Shown: piece by piece, positions 7,966-16,806 of the stretch | Layout: each line of letters begins with the position of its first letter | Numbering within the stretch: the first letter of the stretch is position 1 | Assembly: GCF_022662195.1 (NCBI RefSeq) | Contig: NZ_JAKMCS010000005.1 | Span: forward strand, 124,001-188,000 | DNA from: Aestuariivivens insulae | GTDB taxonomy: Bacteria > Bacteroidota > Bacteroidia > Flavobacteriales > Flavobacteriaceae | Direction: 5' to 3' | DNA length: 64,000 nt | The notes under the pieces: model-generated | The model's database searches: none | Told to the model about the DNA's origin: nothing | The model's input: only the letters and a program-made list of their open reading frames with translations | Program-made: the position numbers and the translations under genes

Positions 7966-8527
7966 GCATTATATCATCTATAAGCCCTATGGCTATTTAA
8001 GTCAGTTCCATAGTAATTCAAAGCAACAAAAGAAGAAGCGATTTCTAGGGGAGCTCCACGATTTTCCGGAAGGTATCATGGCAATAGGTCGTTTAGATGA
8101 AAAATCGGAAGGATTACTGTTGTTAACTACAGATGGTAAAACGAGCGATTATGTCAATAGTCAAAAAGTAGAAAAAGAATATTATGCTTTGGTTGATGGT
8201 GCAGTTTCAGAAGAAGCCATTGAACAATTGCGTACAGGTGTAGAGATTGGTTTTGATGGCAAAAAATATAAAACCAAGCCCTGTAAGGTGTTTAGATTGG
8301 AGAATGCTCCAAACCTACCGGAGCGTTCCAGGAAAATAAGGGATGCACGACATGGACCAACAACCTGGCTGTCTATAACCTTGCGTGAAGGCAAATTTAG
8401 GCAGGTACGAAAAATGACATCGGCAGTGGGCTGTCCAACATTACGTTTGGTACGTGTTAGGGTAGGTGTTATCAAGCTGGATAAAATGTTGGTGGGTGAT
8501 GTTGTGGAAGCAGATAACTTTATTTAA
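7955..8527 (+). CDS. rluE: 23S rRNA pseudouridine synthase, RluE-like (RsuA family)
   Basis: A 190-residue protein. The family signature GRLDEKSEGLLLLTTDG contains the catalytic Asp48, and HYIIYKPYGYLSQF is the usual N-terminal strand. The short length, with no S4 RNA-binding domain, fits the RluE subgroup that modifies 23S rRNA near the peptidyl-transferase region. It overlaps topB by 11 bp, and its stop overlaps by 4 bp the end of the convergent membrane gene. Subfamily assignment within RsuA enzymes is likely but not certain. Confidence 0.85.
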   Translation: MDHKHYIIYKPYGYLSQFHSNSKQQKKKRFLGELHDFPEGIMAIGRLDEKSEGLLLLTTDGKTSDYVNSQKVEKEYYALVDGAVSEEAIEQLRTGVEIGFDGKKYKTKPCKVFRLENAPNLPERSRKIRDARHGPTTWLSITLREGKFRQVRKMTSAVGCPTLRLVRVRVGVIKLDKMLVGDVVEADNFI

Positions 8528-9165
8528 TTTTCCAGTTTCTTTAATTCCCTATAGTTTCTGTTTAAGCGCTTTAATAAAAGACCGTAGATAAGCCAATAAA
8601 ACACTAACAATATTCCAATGGTGATAATCAATGCAATTATAATGGTTATAATGATGCCGGCATAGATTTTAAAGGTTTCTCCTTGGGATGCTGCCAGTTC
8701 TAGTTTTTCAATAAACTCTGGGCTATGGTTTAAGGCGTAAAAAGCCCCTATAAAAGTGCCGACTATTAATGCGGCTAAGTTGAAAATAACGTAGTATCTA
8801 ACTGTTCTTCTGGTTTTTAAAATATTTTCCATTAATGTTTTAACATTGTCGTTAGCAGAAATGCTTCTATAGTTTCTATAGAAGAGATAGAAAAAATAAA
8901 TTAAAATAATATAAGAGATTACACTTAAAGGAATCAAGATATGATCCATGTTAAGAGCTTCAACTTTATCAGTAAACGACGAGCCTTTAAATAAAAAAGA
9001 TATGCCTAGCCAAAATACAAATTCCATAAGGCTAATGATGAAAATCCATTTGACTATTGAAGATGATTTTTTCAAAATCATCTTGTATATCTCGTTATAT
9101 GAAAGTTTGGGGAAGTTATTGTCTTGTTTATTCCAATCCTTTTTTAGTAAATCTAATTCATTCAT
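8524..9165 (-). CDS. Membrane protein paired with an ECF sigma factor, possible anti-sigma factor
   Basis: A 213-residue protein with a cytoplasmic N-terminal region of about 38 residues (MNELDLLKKDWNKQD), then hydrophobic segments near residues 39-60, 76-98, 130-147 and 165-195. It follows the ECF sigma gene after 4 bp and is surely co-transcribed. A short N-terminal soluble part ahead of membrane helices, directly after a sigma factor, suggests a membrane-bound anti-sigma factor, but no zinc-binding or FecR-like motif is visible. Its gene ends inside the end of the rluE-like gene (4-bp convergent overlap). Confidence 0.6.
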   Translation of the reverse strand: MNELDLLKKDWNKQDNNFPKLSYNEIYKMILKKSSSIVKWIFIISLMEFVFWLGISFLFKGSSFTDKVEALNMDHILIPLSVISYIILIYFFYLFYRNYRSISANDNVKTLMENILKTRRTVRYYVIFNLAALIVGTFIGAFYALNHSPEFIEKLELAASQGETFKIYAGIIITIIIALIITIGILLVFYWLIYGLLLKRLNRNYRELKKLEN

Positions 9166-9169
9166 AAGC

Positions 9170-9664
9170 TTACGGATTTAATAGGGTTCTAAGTTTGGTT
9201 TTCACACGGTTCATTTTCACTCTGGCATTCACTTCGCTTATACCTAAAGTTTCACTTATTTCTCTATAATTTTTGTCTTCCAAATACAAAAACACAAGGG
9301 CTTTTTCAATATCGTTCAGTTGGTGGACGGCTTTATAGAGTTGCTTTAGTTGCTGTTCCTCGGTGTCATCATAATCTTCTGCTTTTAGTTTGAATTCAAC
9401 GCCGTTAAAGTCTTGGGTGGAAATGCTGCGTTTCGATTTTCTGTAGAGTGTGATGGCTGTATTCAAGCCAACACGGTACATCCATGTACTAAATTTGGAG
9501 TCGCCCCTAAACTTGGGGTAGGCCCTCCATAATTGGATGGTAATCTCTTGAAACAAATCGTTGTGCGCATCGTAATTGTTGGTGTACAATCGACATACCT
9601 TATGTATGATGTTTTGATGCTTTTCCAGCAATTCTACAAAACTATGTTCGAGTTCTTTATTCAA
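9170..9664 (-). CDS. ECF-type RNA polymerase sigma factor
   Basis: A 164-residue sigma-70 family protein with region 2 (NDLFQEITIQLWRAYPKFRG...FSTWMYRVGLNTAIT, about residues 34-75) and region 4 (LNDIEKALVFLYLEDKNYREISETLGISEVNARVKMNRVKTKL, about residues 116-158). The start codon is TTG at 9664; no ATG fits, and the predicted N-terminus MNKELEHSF matches relatives. The following gene encodes a membrane protein likely to control it. Its regulon cannot be read from the sequence. Confidence 0.88.
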   Translation of the reverse strand: MNKELEHSFVELLEKHQNIIHKVCRLYTNNYDAHNDLFQEITIQLWRAYPKFRGDSKFSTWMYRVGLNTAITLYRKSKRSISTQDFNGVEFKLKAEDYDDTEEQQLKQLYKAVHQLNDIEKALVFLYLEDKNYREISETLGISEVNARVKMNRVKTKLRTLLNP

Positions 9665-9862
9665 TGTTAACGGTTAGTTATTCTGTAAGTAGCTTAAGTG
9701 TAAAAAATGTTACAAAAAAATATTTTATTTAGAATTTTGTTTTAAATTGGGTGCTTCTTCAGGTGGTATGTTTTACAATAGTTAATTGTTAAAGTGATTG
9801 TTTAATGTTCGGCGTTTATTATTCTGATTAAAAATGCATTATATTATCACTATAGATTTTGT

Positions 9863-10531
9863 TTATTGTTGTTTTTTAATCCCTAAAACAATACATAATT
9901 GCGCTATTGCGTAAGTTACCATAATACTAATGTTGGCAAAAGGTAATGGTTTGTAAAATTTATTCAAAGCCAATAAACTGTCTGAAATTATAAAACACAA
10001 AGCTCCAATAAAAACAAAAATAAAGCTTGTTTTGTTAGCACGGTTTTTTCGTAAATAGGCCATAGTTGCCATGAGTAAAATAACAAACATATAGATAATA
10101 ACAGGAACTAATAAATCGCCTAAACTATCCTTTAAAATATAAAACAACCCTATAGCGTATAGCAATAGAATAGTTAAAAAACCAATGGGTTTAATATGTG
10201 GGTTCCGCTTACTGTAAAATACGTTTACATACATAAGGTGTCCCAACAAAAAAGAGATTAAGCCTCCGATAAAAAAGTTTGGATTTATGTTTACAAACAT
10301 TAAAAGCACATCACCTATAACAGAGAAGGCCAAAGCCCATAAAGTGATTTGTCTGGTTTTAGGATCCAGATGTTGAGTACTTCTGTAAAAATAAATGATA
10401 AGCGTCGTAACAATGGCCGGTTTGGCAACATAGTTAAGCATGTTTAAGGAAGCTATAGAACTAGAAACTAATTCTGAACCAAGAATTAGAACATAAATTA
10501 GGCTGAATGATTTTTCAGATTTGGTTAACAT
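9863..10531 (-). CDS. Lysoplasmalogenase (YhhN/TMEM86) family protein
   Basis: A 222-residue integral membrane protein with about eight helices. The pattern AFSVIGDVLLMF near residues 69-80 and ISDSLLALNKFY near residues 180-191 places conserved Asp residues in two helices, as in YhhN/TMEM86. Characterised members hydrolyse the vinyl-ether bond of lysoplasmalogens. Since plasmalogens are not known to be common in aerobic flavobacteria, the true substrate may be another ether or lysolipid. It is monocistronic, with a promoter box just upstream and a very short predicted leader. Confidence 0.8.
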   Translation of the reverse strand: MLTKSEKSFSLIYVLILGSELVSSSIASLNMLNYVAKPAIVTTLIIYFYRSTQHLDPKTRQITLWALAFSVIGDVLLMFVNINPNFFIGGLISFLLGHLMYVNVFYSKRNPHIKPIGFLTILLLYAIGLFYILKDSLGDLLVPVIIYMFVILLMATMAYLRKNRANKTSFIFVFIGALCFIISDSLLALNKFYKPLPFANISIMVTYAIAQLCIVLGIKKQQ

Positions 10532-10548
10532 GCTACAGTCTGTTTTTT

Positions 10549-10556
10549 CAAAAGTA
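10549..10556 (-). promoter_or_regulatory. -7 box of the lysoplasmalogenase gene
   Basis: On the minus strand this reads TACTTTTG (consensus TAnnTTTG), 17 bp ahead of the start codon, implying a leader of about 10 nt. Confidence 0.5.
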
Positions 10557-10606
10557 TAAGAATTTTTTCATTATTGAATTACGTAAAAAGGGTATTAAAT
10601 AATTTT

Positions 10607-10614
10607 TATCTTTG
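10607..10614 (+). promoter_or_regulatory. -7 box of the metal-efflux operon
   Basis: TATCTTTG fits TAnnTTTG and lies 58 bp before the DUF6660 gene. It is the only good box ahead of the DUF6660 and RND genes, so it probably drives the whole metal-efflux cluster. Confidence 0.5.
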
Positions 10615-10672
10615 TTGGGATGAAATGAACATTAATTAATTTTAAATTAAATAATTACTAAAATTTAAACGT

Positions 10673-10984
10673 GTGAAGATCTTGACAACCATATTGGCCA
10701 TTTACATTTTTGCACTTAATATAGTGCCTTGTGAAGATGGTGTGGCTATTAGCGATGAGGTTAAAACTGAACTTTCACAGGCAATAGATCATGACCATCA
10801 ACACCAAGACGCAGATTTGTGTTCCCCCTTTTGTCAATGCCACTGTTGCCATATCCACGTTACCCATTTTAATGAAGTAGAGTATACCTTGTCCAATCCG
10901 CTTATATCTTGTGAAGTATTTTTTCATACTGAAGGATTGGTAAAAGCTTTCAATAATTCCGTATTACAGCCTCCCCAAGTTTAA
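10673..10984 (+). CDS. DUF6660-like His/Cys-rich exported protein next to a metal pump
   Basis: A 103-residue protein from GTG 10673 with an N-terminal hydrophobic stretch (LTTILAIYIFALNIVPC) and a strongly metal-binding-like middle: DHDHQHQDADLCS followed by PFCQCHCCHIHVTHF (about residues 38-64). The ending NNSVLQPPQV is typical of small Bacteroidota proteins found immediately ahead of CzcA/CusA pumps. It probably binds metal in the envelope and may sense it or deliver it to the pump, which is inference from composition and context. The next gene begins 92 bp later, after two hairpins. Confidence 0.75.
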   Translation: MKILTTILAIYIFALNIVPCEDGVAISDEVKTELSQAIDHDHQHQDADLCSPFCQCHCCHIHVTHFNEVEYTLSNPLISCEVFFHTEGLVKAFNNSVLQPPQV

Positions 10985-10987
10985 TGA

Positions 10988-11041
10988 ACCTGTGCATACA
11001 GGTATCTGTAGGTTTAAGTAGCTAATATCTTATTAGGCTAC
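10988..11041 (+). promoter_or_regulatory. Two consecutive hairpins in the leader of the RND pump gene
   Basis: Hairpin 1 (10988-11003) is a perfect 6-bp stem ACCTGT/ACAGGT with loop GCAT. Hairpin 2 (11018-11041) pairs GTAGCTAATA with TATTAGGCTAC, with one bulged base. Neither has a T-tract. They lie between the DUF6660 stop and the pump start and may set the ratio of the two proteins or protect the mRNA. Confidence 0.45.
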
Positions 11042-11076
11042 CATACATTTTTATAAATTCATTAAACTGTTATTCC

Positions 11077-14000
11077 ATGATTAATAAAATCATTGATTTT
11101 TCAATCAATAATAAATTCATTATTGGTTTGCTTACGCTTACCATAGTAGGAGCAGGTATTTGGAGCATGACCAAAGTCCCCATAGACGCTGTTCCAGATA
11201 TAACCAATAACCAAGTTCAAGTGATTACCCAGTCCCCTAATTTAGGGACAGAGGATATTGAGCAAATCATTACTTATCCCATTGAGGTGGCTATGAGTAA
11301 CCTCCCTAATGTTGAAGAAATCCGTTCCATTTCCCGTTTTGGGTTATCGGTAGTCACCGTAGTTTTCGATGACGATATGGGAACCTATTTACCACGGCAA
11401 TTGGTGGCCGAAAAACTTAACGAAGTAAAAGGACAAATCCCAGAAGGTTTTGGAGAACCTTTTATGGGGCCTATTTCAACAGGCTTGGGAGAAATATACC
11501 AATATACCCTTAAGGTTAAGCCCGAGTATAAAGACCAATATTCAATTACCGATTTACGTACCATGCAGGATTGGATCGTGCAACGCCAAATGGCTATGGT
11601 GCCTGGGGTAGTTGAGGTCAATGCCATTGGAGGCAAAATAAAACAATATGAAGTAGCCGTAGATCCAAACGATTTAAAAGCTATTGGGTTGACCATTTCG
11701 GATGTATTTGAAGTACTTCGGGACAACAATCAAAATACGGGAGGAGCTTATATAGAAAAAAGCCATCAGGCTAATTTTATTAGAGGCGAAGGCTTAGTGC
11801 GTAATTTAGAGGATATAAAAAACATTACGGTAAAGACCGTTAATAATATCCCGGTAACTATAGAGGATATTGCTACAGTGCAGTATGGCTCTACCATTCG
11901 CTATGGGGCCTTGACACAAGATGGTGAAGGAGAAGTGGTAGGCGGTCTGGTGATGATGCTAAAAGGAGCAAATTCCAACGACGTTATCGATAATGTAAAA
12001 GAAAGAATGGCGCAAATACAAAAGTCGTTGCCCGAAGGTGTTATTATAGAGCCTCTTTTAGACAGAAGTAAGTTAATAGTGGAAACTACTTCTACAGTAG
12101 CCACGAACCTTATAGAAGGGGCGTTGATCGTTATTTTTATACTGATATTTCTCTTGGGAAATTGGCGTGGCGGTTTAATTGTAGCATCAACCATACCATT
12201 AGCCTTGCTATTTGCTTTTATATTGATGCATGTTTTTGATGTTTGGGCCAATTTGATGAGTTTAGGAGCTATCGATTTTGGGATTATTGTAGATGGGGCG
12301 GTGATTATTGTTGAAACCACAGTGTTCCTTATAGCTTCCCAAATCCATAAAAAGAAAAAACTATCGCCTGCTGAACGCGATACTTTAGCAGCCAAGTCAT
12401 CAAAGAAAATGATGAATGCCGCTTTTTTCGGGCAACTCATTATCTTGATTGTCTTTCTGCCCATTTTAGCATTGCAGGGTATAGAGGGTAAGATGTTTAA
12501 GCCCATGGCACTCACATTCATCTTTGCTATGATAGGAGCCATGATATTGTGCCTTACCTATGTGCCTATGATGTCGGCCTTAATATTGCGGGCGCCGAAG
12601 CATTTAAAAGCCTCTTATGGCGACCGGTTTGTGCAATGGGTAGAGCACAAGTACCAACCTTTATTAGAAAGTGCTTTGAAGAAAGGTAGGCTTATTATAG
12701 GTGTTGCCGTTTGCTTATTTGCAGTAGCTGTATTTATCTTTACGAGAATGGGAGGCGAATTTATTCCTCAGCTCGATGAAGGTGATATTGCCTTTCACGC
12801 CATTTTAAAACCAGGCAGTTCGCTTACAGAAACCATAGAGACCACCACCAAGATTGAGCAGGTGGTAAAGGCAAAGTTTCCCGAAGTTGAAAAAATAGTA
12901 AGTCGTATTGGAGTGGCTGAAATCCCTACAGACCCTATGCCTATGGATATAGCCGATGTTTTTGTGATTCTGAAGCCAAAAAGCGAATGGACAACGGTCG
13001 CTTCAAAAGACGATTTGATTGAAGCTTTGAAGGAAGCCGTTGAAATTATTCCCGGGGTGAATTATGAGTTTACCCAACCCATAGAAATGCGCTTTAATGA
13101 ATTACTGGAAGGCGTTAGGGAAGATATCGCTATTAAGCTTTACGGTGAAGATATTAATATGTTATCCCAAAAAGCCGAAGAGATCACCAAAATTATTGCT
13201 GGTACCCCTGGGATTGGTGACATGAAAGCCGAAGCGACAACAGGTTTACCACAAATGACTATTACCTATAACAGGAGCAAGTTGGCGCAATATGGGCTTC
13301 AAATTAATAAGCTTAATAAGGCGGTAGAATCGGCATTTGCTGGAGGTCATGCAGGTGAGATTTTTGAAGGGGAGAAGCGCTTCGATTTGGTAGTTCGTTT
13401 GCATGCCGAAAACCGAAAGGATATTTCAGATGTACAAAACTTATATGTTAACCTGCCTTCCGGTGTTCAAATTCCACTTCGTGAAGTGGCCGATATATCA
13501 TATCAATCAGGCCCCATGCAAATCAGTAGGGATAATACGAACAGGCGCACTTATGTTGGGGTTAACGTAAGGGGGCGCGATGTAAAATCGTTGGTCACCG
13601 AAATCAAATCGAAACTGGATGCAGAACTTCAATTGCCATCAGGCTATTTTATTCGTTATGGCGGTGCTTTTGAAAACTTGGAACGAGCCAGCAGTCGATT
13701 GCAAACCGTAGTCCCAATTGCCTTGTTGCTCATTTTTGTGTTAATATACTTCGCATTAAAATCACTACCACAAACATTAATGATTTATATAGCCATTCCT
13801 ATGGCTACCATTGGAGGCGTTGTGGCTCTTTGGCTTCGCGATATGCCCTTTAGTATATCGGCAGGGGTTGGCTTTATAGTATTATTTGGTGTTGCTGTAT
13901 TGAACGGCTTGGTTATGGTTAGTGGTTTAAATGAATTGAAGGAAGAAGGGGTGACTAGTCTAAAAGATAGAATTGTGGAAGGTACAAAACGGAGGATCAG

Positions 14001-15411
14001 GCCTATTATGTTAACCGCATTAACAGATATACTGGGCTTCTTGCCTATGGCTGTTTCGGCATCGGCAGGAGCAGAGGTGCAACGGCCACTAGCTACTGTA
14101 GTAATAGGAGGTTTACTAACCTCTACTTTATTGACCTTATTTGTATTGCCAATACTTTACCAATGGGTGGAAAGTAAAACGTTTTCATTTAAATGGAATA
14201 GAGAATTGGTTGCAGCATCAACAATTCTAGTATTTGTGTTTGTGTTGCCAACACAGGTGAATGCACAACAAGATCTGAAAATACTTCCTAAAATAACCTT
14301 GCAGCAAGCAGTGGAACTGTCTAAAAGCAATTACCCCTTGTTAAAACAAAAGCAATTGGAAGTCGAAAAACAGCAACAGTTAAAATCTGCAGCATTCGAT
14401 TTTGGAACAACCCAAATTTTTACAGGAGGAGAGGAAATTAAAGACGGGGTAGGTGTTTATACTACCATTGGTATTGGGCAATCTAATATTGATGTATTTG
14501 GAGTCGCTACCAAAAAGCGATTACAGGAACAACGTATGCAATTGGCCCAAAAGGCTTATAAACTTTCAGATTTAGAATTGGAATTAGAGGTGAAGAAGGC
14601 ATGGGCCAAATGTTTTCAAACGAAAAGTGTCTATAAGCTTTACAAGGAGTTGGATTCAATATATTCAAAGTTTGAGCAATCTGTAGCGTTACATTATGAA
14701 GTGGAGGCCATTTCAAAATTGGAGTATGATGCAGCTAAAAGTCAAGTGCTTCAGATGGACAATAAAAAAAATCAAGCTTATAGTGATTATATCATTGCTT
14801 TACAGCAGTTAAACCTTTGGTTGGTTTCCGATAAGCTTTATACGGTTTCCGATGAATTGGATGCTACCATTTTACTTAATATTGAAAATTTTGATGTTCA
14901 AGCTCACCCGTCCTACACTATGGCGCAAAACTTATATGATGTGGCCGAAGCCGATTATAAAGCGGCAAAAGCCAGTAGTTTGCCAAGACTTAGTTTGCAG
15001 GGTGGTCTTCAGAAAGTAAGTGGTAACTCAGGATTTTATAGCTATCAAGCAGGACTGTCCATCCCATTTTTATCTGGTTCAAATAGAGTACGTATAAAGA
15101 CCGCTAGGATTGATAAAGCAATAGCAGAAACCCAAATTCAGTTTAAAAAACAAGAAGTAAGTATAAAGTTTGAGCAGGCTAAAGCTAATTATAACAAGTG
15201 GAAAGCTTCTTGGGAATTTTATAAAAATAAGGTGTTGCCATTAGCTGCCAATCAAAGAACAGGTGCTTTGTTGGCCTATAAGGAAGGTGAAATAGACTAC
15301 GCGACTTTTACACAGCTAATAAAAGAAGCCATTCAATCTGAGCAGGAATCGCAAGAGGCATTATCTAACTATTTAGAAAGTACATTTCAATTACAATATT
15401 TTAACCCATAA
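11077..15411 (+). CDS. CzcA-type heavy-metal RND efflux pump fused to a TolC-like outer-membrane channel
   Basis: A 1444-residue protein. Residues 1 to about 1045 are a complete HME-RND pump (MINKIIDFSINNKFIIG start, two periplasmic loops, 12 membrane helices). The helix-4 motif DFGIIVDGAVIIVE is the DFGx3DGA form of divalent-cation (Co/Zn/Cd/Ni) pumps rather than the Cu/Ag CusA form. Residues about 1046-1064 form a second hydrophobic stretch ending VNAQ, resembling a cleavable signal peptide, and the remaining 380 residues are a TolC/CzcC-type coiled-coil outer-membrane efflux protein (ITLQQAVELSKSNYP). The adaptor gene follows 4 bp later. Pump and channel are presumably separated by signal peptidase. 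Confidence 0.9.
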   Translation: MINKIIDFSINNKFIIGLLTLTIVGAGIWSMTKVPIDAVPDITNNQVQVITQSPNLGTEDIEQIITYPIEVAMSNLPNVEEIRSISRFGLSVVTVVFDDDMGTYLPRQLVAEKLNEVKGQIPEGFGEPFMGPISTGLGEIYQYTLKVKPEYKDQYSITDLRTMQDWIVQRQMAMVPGVVEVNAIGGKIKQYEVAVDPNDLKAIGLTISDVFEVLRDNNQNTGGAYIEKSHQANFIRGEGLVRNLEDIKNITVKTVNNIPVTIEDIATVQYGSTIRYGALTQDGEGEVVGGLVMMLKGANSNDVIDNVKERMAQIQKSLPEGVIIEPLLDRSKLIVETTSTVATNLIEGALIVIFILIFLLGNWRGGLIVASTIPLALLFAFILMHVFDVWANLMSLGAIDFGIIVDGAVIIVETTVFLIASQIHKKKKLSPAERDTLAAKSSKKMMNAAFFGQLIILIVFLPILALQGIEGKMFKPMALTFIFAMIGAMILCLTYVPMMSALILRAPKHLKASYGDRFVQWVEHKYQPLLESALKKGRLIIGVAVCLFAVAVFIFTRMGGEFIPQLDEGDIAFHAILKPGSSLTETIETTTKIEQVVKAKFPEVEKIVSRIGVAEIPTDPMPMDIADVFVILKPKSEWTTVASKDDLIEALKEAVEIIPGVNYEFTQPIEMRFNELLEGVREDIAIKLYGEDINMLSQKAEEITKIIAGTPGIGDMKAEATTGLPQMTITYNRSKLAQYGLQINKLNKAVESAFAGGHAGEIFEGEKRFDLVVRLHAENRKDISDVQNLYVNLPSGVQIPLREVADISYQSGPMQISRDNTNRRTYVGVNVRGRDVKSLVTEIKSKLDAELQLPSGYFIRYGGAFENLERASSRLQTVVPIALLLIFVLIYFALKSLPQTLMIYIAIPMATIGGVVALWLRDMPFSISAGVGFIVLFGVAVLNGLVMVSGLNELKEEGVTSLKDRIVEGTKRRIRPIMLTALTDILGFLPMAVSASAGAEVQRPLATVVIGGLLTSTLLTLFVLPILYQWVESKTFSFKWNRELVAASTILVFVFVLPTQVNAQQDLKILPKITLQQAVELSKSNYPLLKQKQLEVEKQQQLKSAAFDFGTTQIFTGGEEIKDGVGVYTTIGIGQSNIDVFGVATKKRLQEQRMQLAQKAYKLSDLELELEVKKAWAKCFQTKSVYKLYKELDSIYSKFEQSVALHYEVEAISKLEYDAAKSQVLQMDNKKNQAYSDYIIALQQLNLWLVSDKLYTVSDELDATILLNIENFDVQAHPSYTMAQNLYDVAEADYKAAKASSLPRLSLQGGLQKVSGNSGFYSYQAGLSIPFLSGSNRVRIKTARIDKAIAETQIQFKKQEVSIKFEQAKANYNKWKASWEFYKNKVLPLAANQRTGALLAYKEGEIDYATFTQLIKEAIQSEQESQEALSNYLESTFQLQYFNP

Positions 15412-15415
15412 AATC

Positions 15416-16606
15416 ATGCAAAAAACAGTATATAGATTTACAGTGATGTTTTGTTTGTCACTAATCATTTTTTCCTGCGGAAAAGGAGGGCATTCCCATG
15501 ACGGACATTCACACGACCAAAAAACAGAGGAAAAACAAGAAGAACACCATGATAAAGTCATACTCACAGGGCAGCAGTTCGATGCCTTAAAAATGAAAGT
15601 AGATACTCTTACAAGCCGAAATATGGGAGACTATGTGGAAGCCAATGGGACCTTGGAAGTGCCACCGCAAAATGAAGCGGCAATTACAACAGTTGTAGGA
15701 GCTAATGTTGTGGCGATTGAGGTGATAGAAGGAGATAAGGTCAATAAAGGACAGGTCGTGGCATATTTATCACATCCAAACATTATTAAGCTTCAAACCG
15801 ATTATTTGAATGCCTATAGCAATAGTAATCTTTTAAAAAAGGATTTTGAACGTCAAGAGAAATTGTATAAAGCAGGCGTAGGGGCTGGAGCAAACTTTCA
15901 AAAAGTAGAGGCGTCGTACCAAGCGTCAAAAGCTATGGTAAGTGGTCTAGCGGCACAATTGAAGTTGCTTAATGTCAATGTTAAAACATTGCAAAAGGGT
16001 TCGGTAGCCCAGCGCATCGCTTTGCTTAGTCCCATTGAAGGGTTTGTTCAAAAGGTTGAAGTAAAAACAGGTCAGTATGTTGAACCACAAACCGAGTTGT
16101 TCGAAATTGTAAACACGCATCATGTACATGCCGATTTAATGGTATTTGAAAAAGATGTGCATAAAGTTAAAAAAGGACAAAAAGTTACTTTTAAGGTGCA
16201 ATCCATGCCAGATACAGAGCTCGTGGCTGAAATCTATTCTGTAGGTAAAACTTTTGAGGACAATCCTAAAGCAGTACACCTACATGCCGAAATTGAAAAC
16301 AAGCAGGGTAACCTTATTCCGGGGATGTATATACAAGGAAAAATACAGGTAGACAACAAAAAAACAATGGCCTTACCAGAAAAGGCTATTGTTGACGATG
16401 GAGGAAAATCCTATGTGTTTACTGTGAAAAAAGAAGGTGATAAGTGGGCATTTAAGCCCGTAGAGGTGATTACAGGTGAAAAGGATAGCGATTGGATGGC
16501 AGTTACCTTAATGGAAGGGGTGCCTTCAAAAACCAAATTTGCGTTTAACAATGCTTATTACCTTATGGCTGAAATGAAGAAAGGAGAGGCAGAACATTCT
16601 CATTAG
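15416..16606 (+). CDS. Efflux RND periplasmic adaptor subunit (CzcB/CusB-like) lipoprotein
   Basis: A 396-residue membrane-fusion protein. The lipoprotein signal is LSLIIFSC (Cys about residue 21), directly followed by a His-rich segment, GGHSHDGHSHD, then EEHHDK, likely to bind metal ions. The lipoyl/hairpin core is visible as VVAIEVIEGDKVNKGQVVAYLSHPN (about residues 104-125) and the returning half LLSPIEGFVQKVEVKTGQYV. The C-terminal part provides beta-barrel and membrane-proximal domains. It bridges the RND pump to its outer-membrane channel. It is in an operon with the pump gene, 4 bp apart. Confidence 0.9.
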   Translation: MQKTVYRFTVMFCLSLIIFSCGKGGHSHDGHSHDQKTEEKQEEHHDKVILTGQQFDALKMKVDTLTSRNMGDYVEANGTLEVPPQNEAAITTVVGANVVAIEVIEGDKVNKGQVVAYLSHPNIIKLQTDYLNAYSNSNLLKKDFERQEKLYKAGVGAGANFQKVEASYQASKAMVSGLAAQLKLLNVNVKTLQKGSVAQRIALLSPIEGFVQKVEVKTGQYVEPQTELFEIVNTHHVHADLMVFEKDVHKVKKGQKVTFKVQSMPDTELVAEIYSVGKTFEDNPKAVHLHAEIENKQGNLIPGMYIQGKIQVDNKKTMALPEKAIVDDGGKSYVFTVKKEGDKWAFKPVEVITGEKDSDWMAVTLMEGVPSKTKFAFNNAYYLMAEMKKGEAEHSH

Positions 16607-16639
16607 CTTGGCAATCCCAGTTTGATTATTGCAAAAGTG

Positions 16640-16694
16640 ATTTCTGAAATTTTGTCGTTTGAAAACTAATTCAAAATGTCAAAATTTCAGAAAT
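16640..16694. repeat. Long inverted repeat between the efflux operon and hsp20
   Basis: A perfect 15-bp inverted repeat (ATTTCTGAAATTTTG at 16640-16654 and its complement at 16680-16694), with inner arms TTTGAA/TTCAAA continuing the stem around a loop AACTAA. No T-tract follows, so it could be a two-sided operator or an RNA 3'-end hairpin. Confidence 0.6.
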
Positions 16695-16743
16695 ATGTTA
16701 AGGGATTCTTAATAAATATGTCAAAGTTTACAGGTTTTAGGTT

Positions 16744-16758
16744 TGGTATTTTATTTGT
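16744..16758 (+). promoter_or_regulatory. Sigma-54-like -24/-12 motif ahead of hsp20
   Basis: TGGTAT-TTTAT-TTGT resembles the sigma-54 consensus TGGCAC-N5-TTGC with two mismatches, and GG is followed after exactly 10 bases by GT. It is 49 bp before the start codon. No good TAnnTTTG box competes. Weak on its own; supported by a better match ahead of grpE. Confidence 0.35.
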
Positions 16759-16806
16759 ATATATATGGTTGTAAAACAAATGTTTAACAAATAAAATTTT
16801 TTAATT

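Noticed and set aside
11901-12542. 213-codon open frame antisense to the RND pump
   Set aside because: Shadow frame of a membrane-protein gene with no promoter or recognisable protein features.
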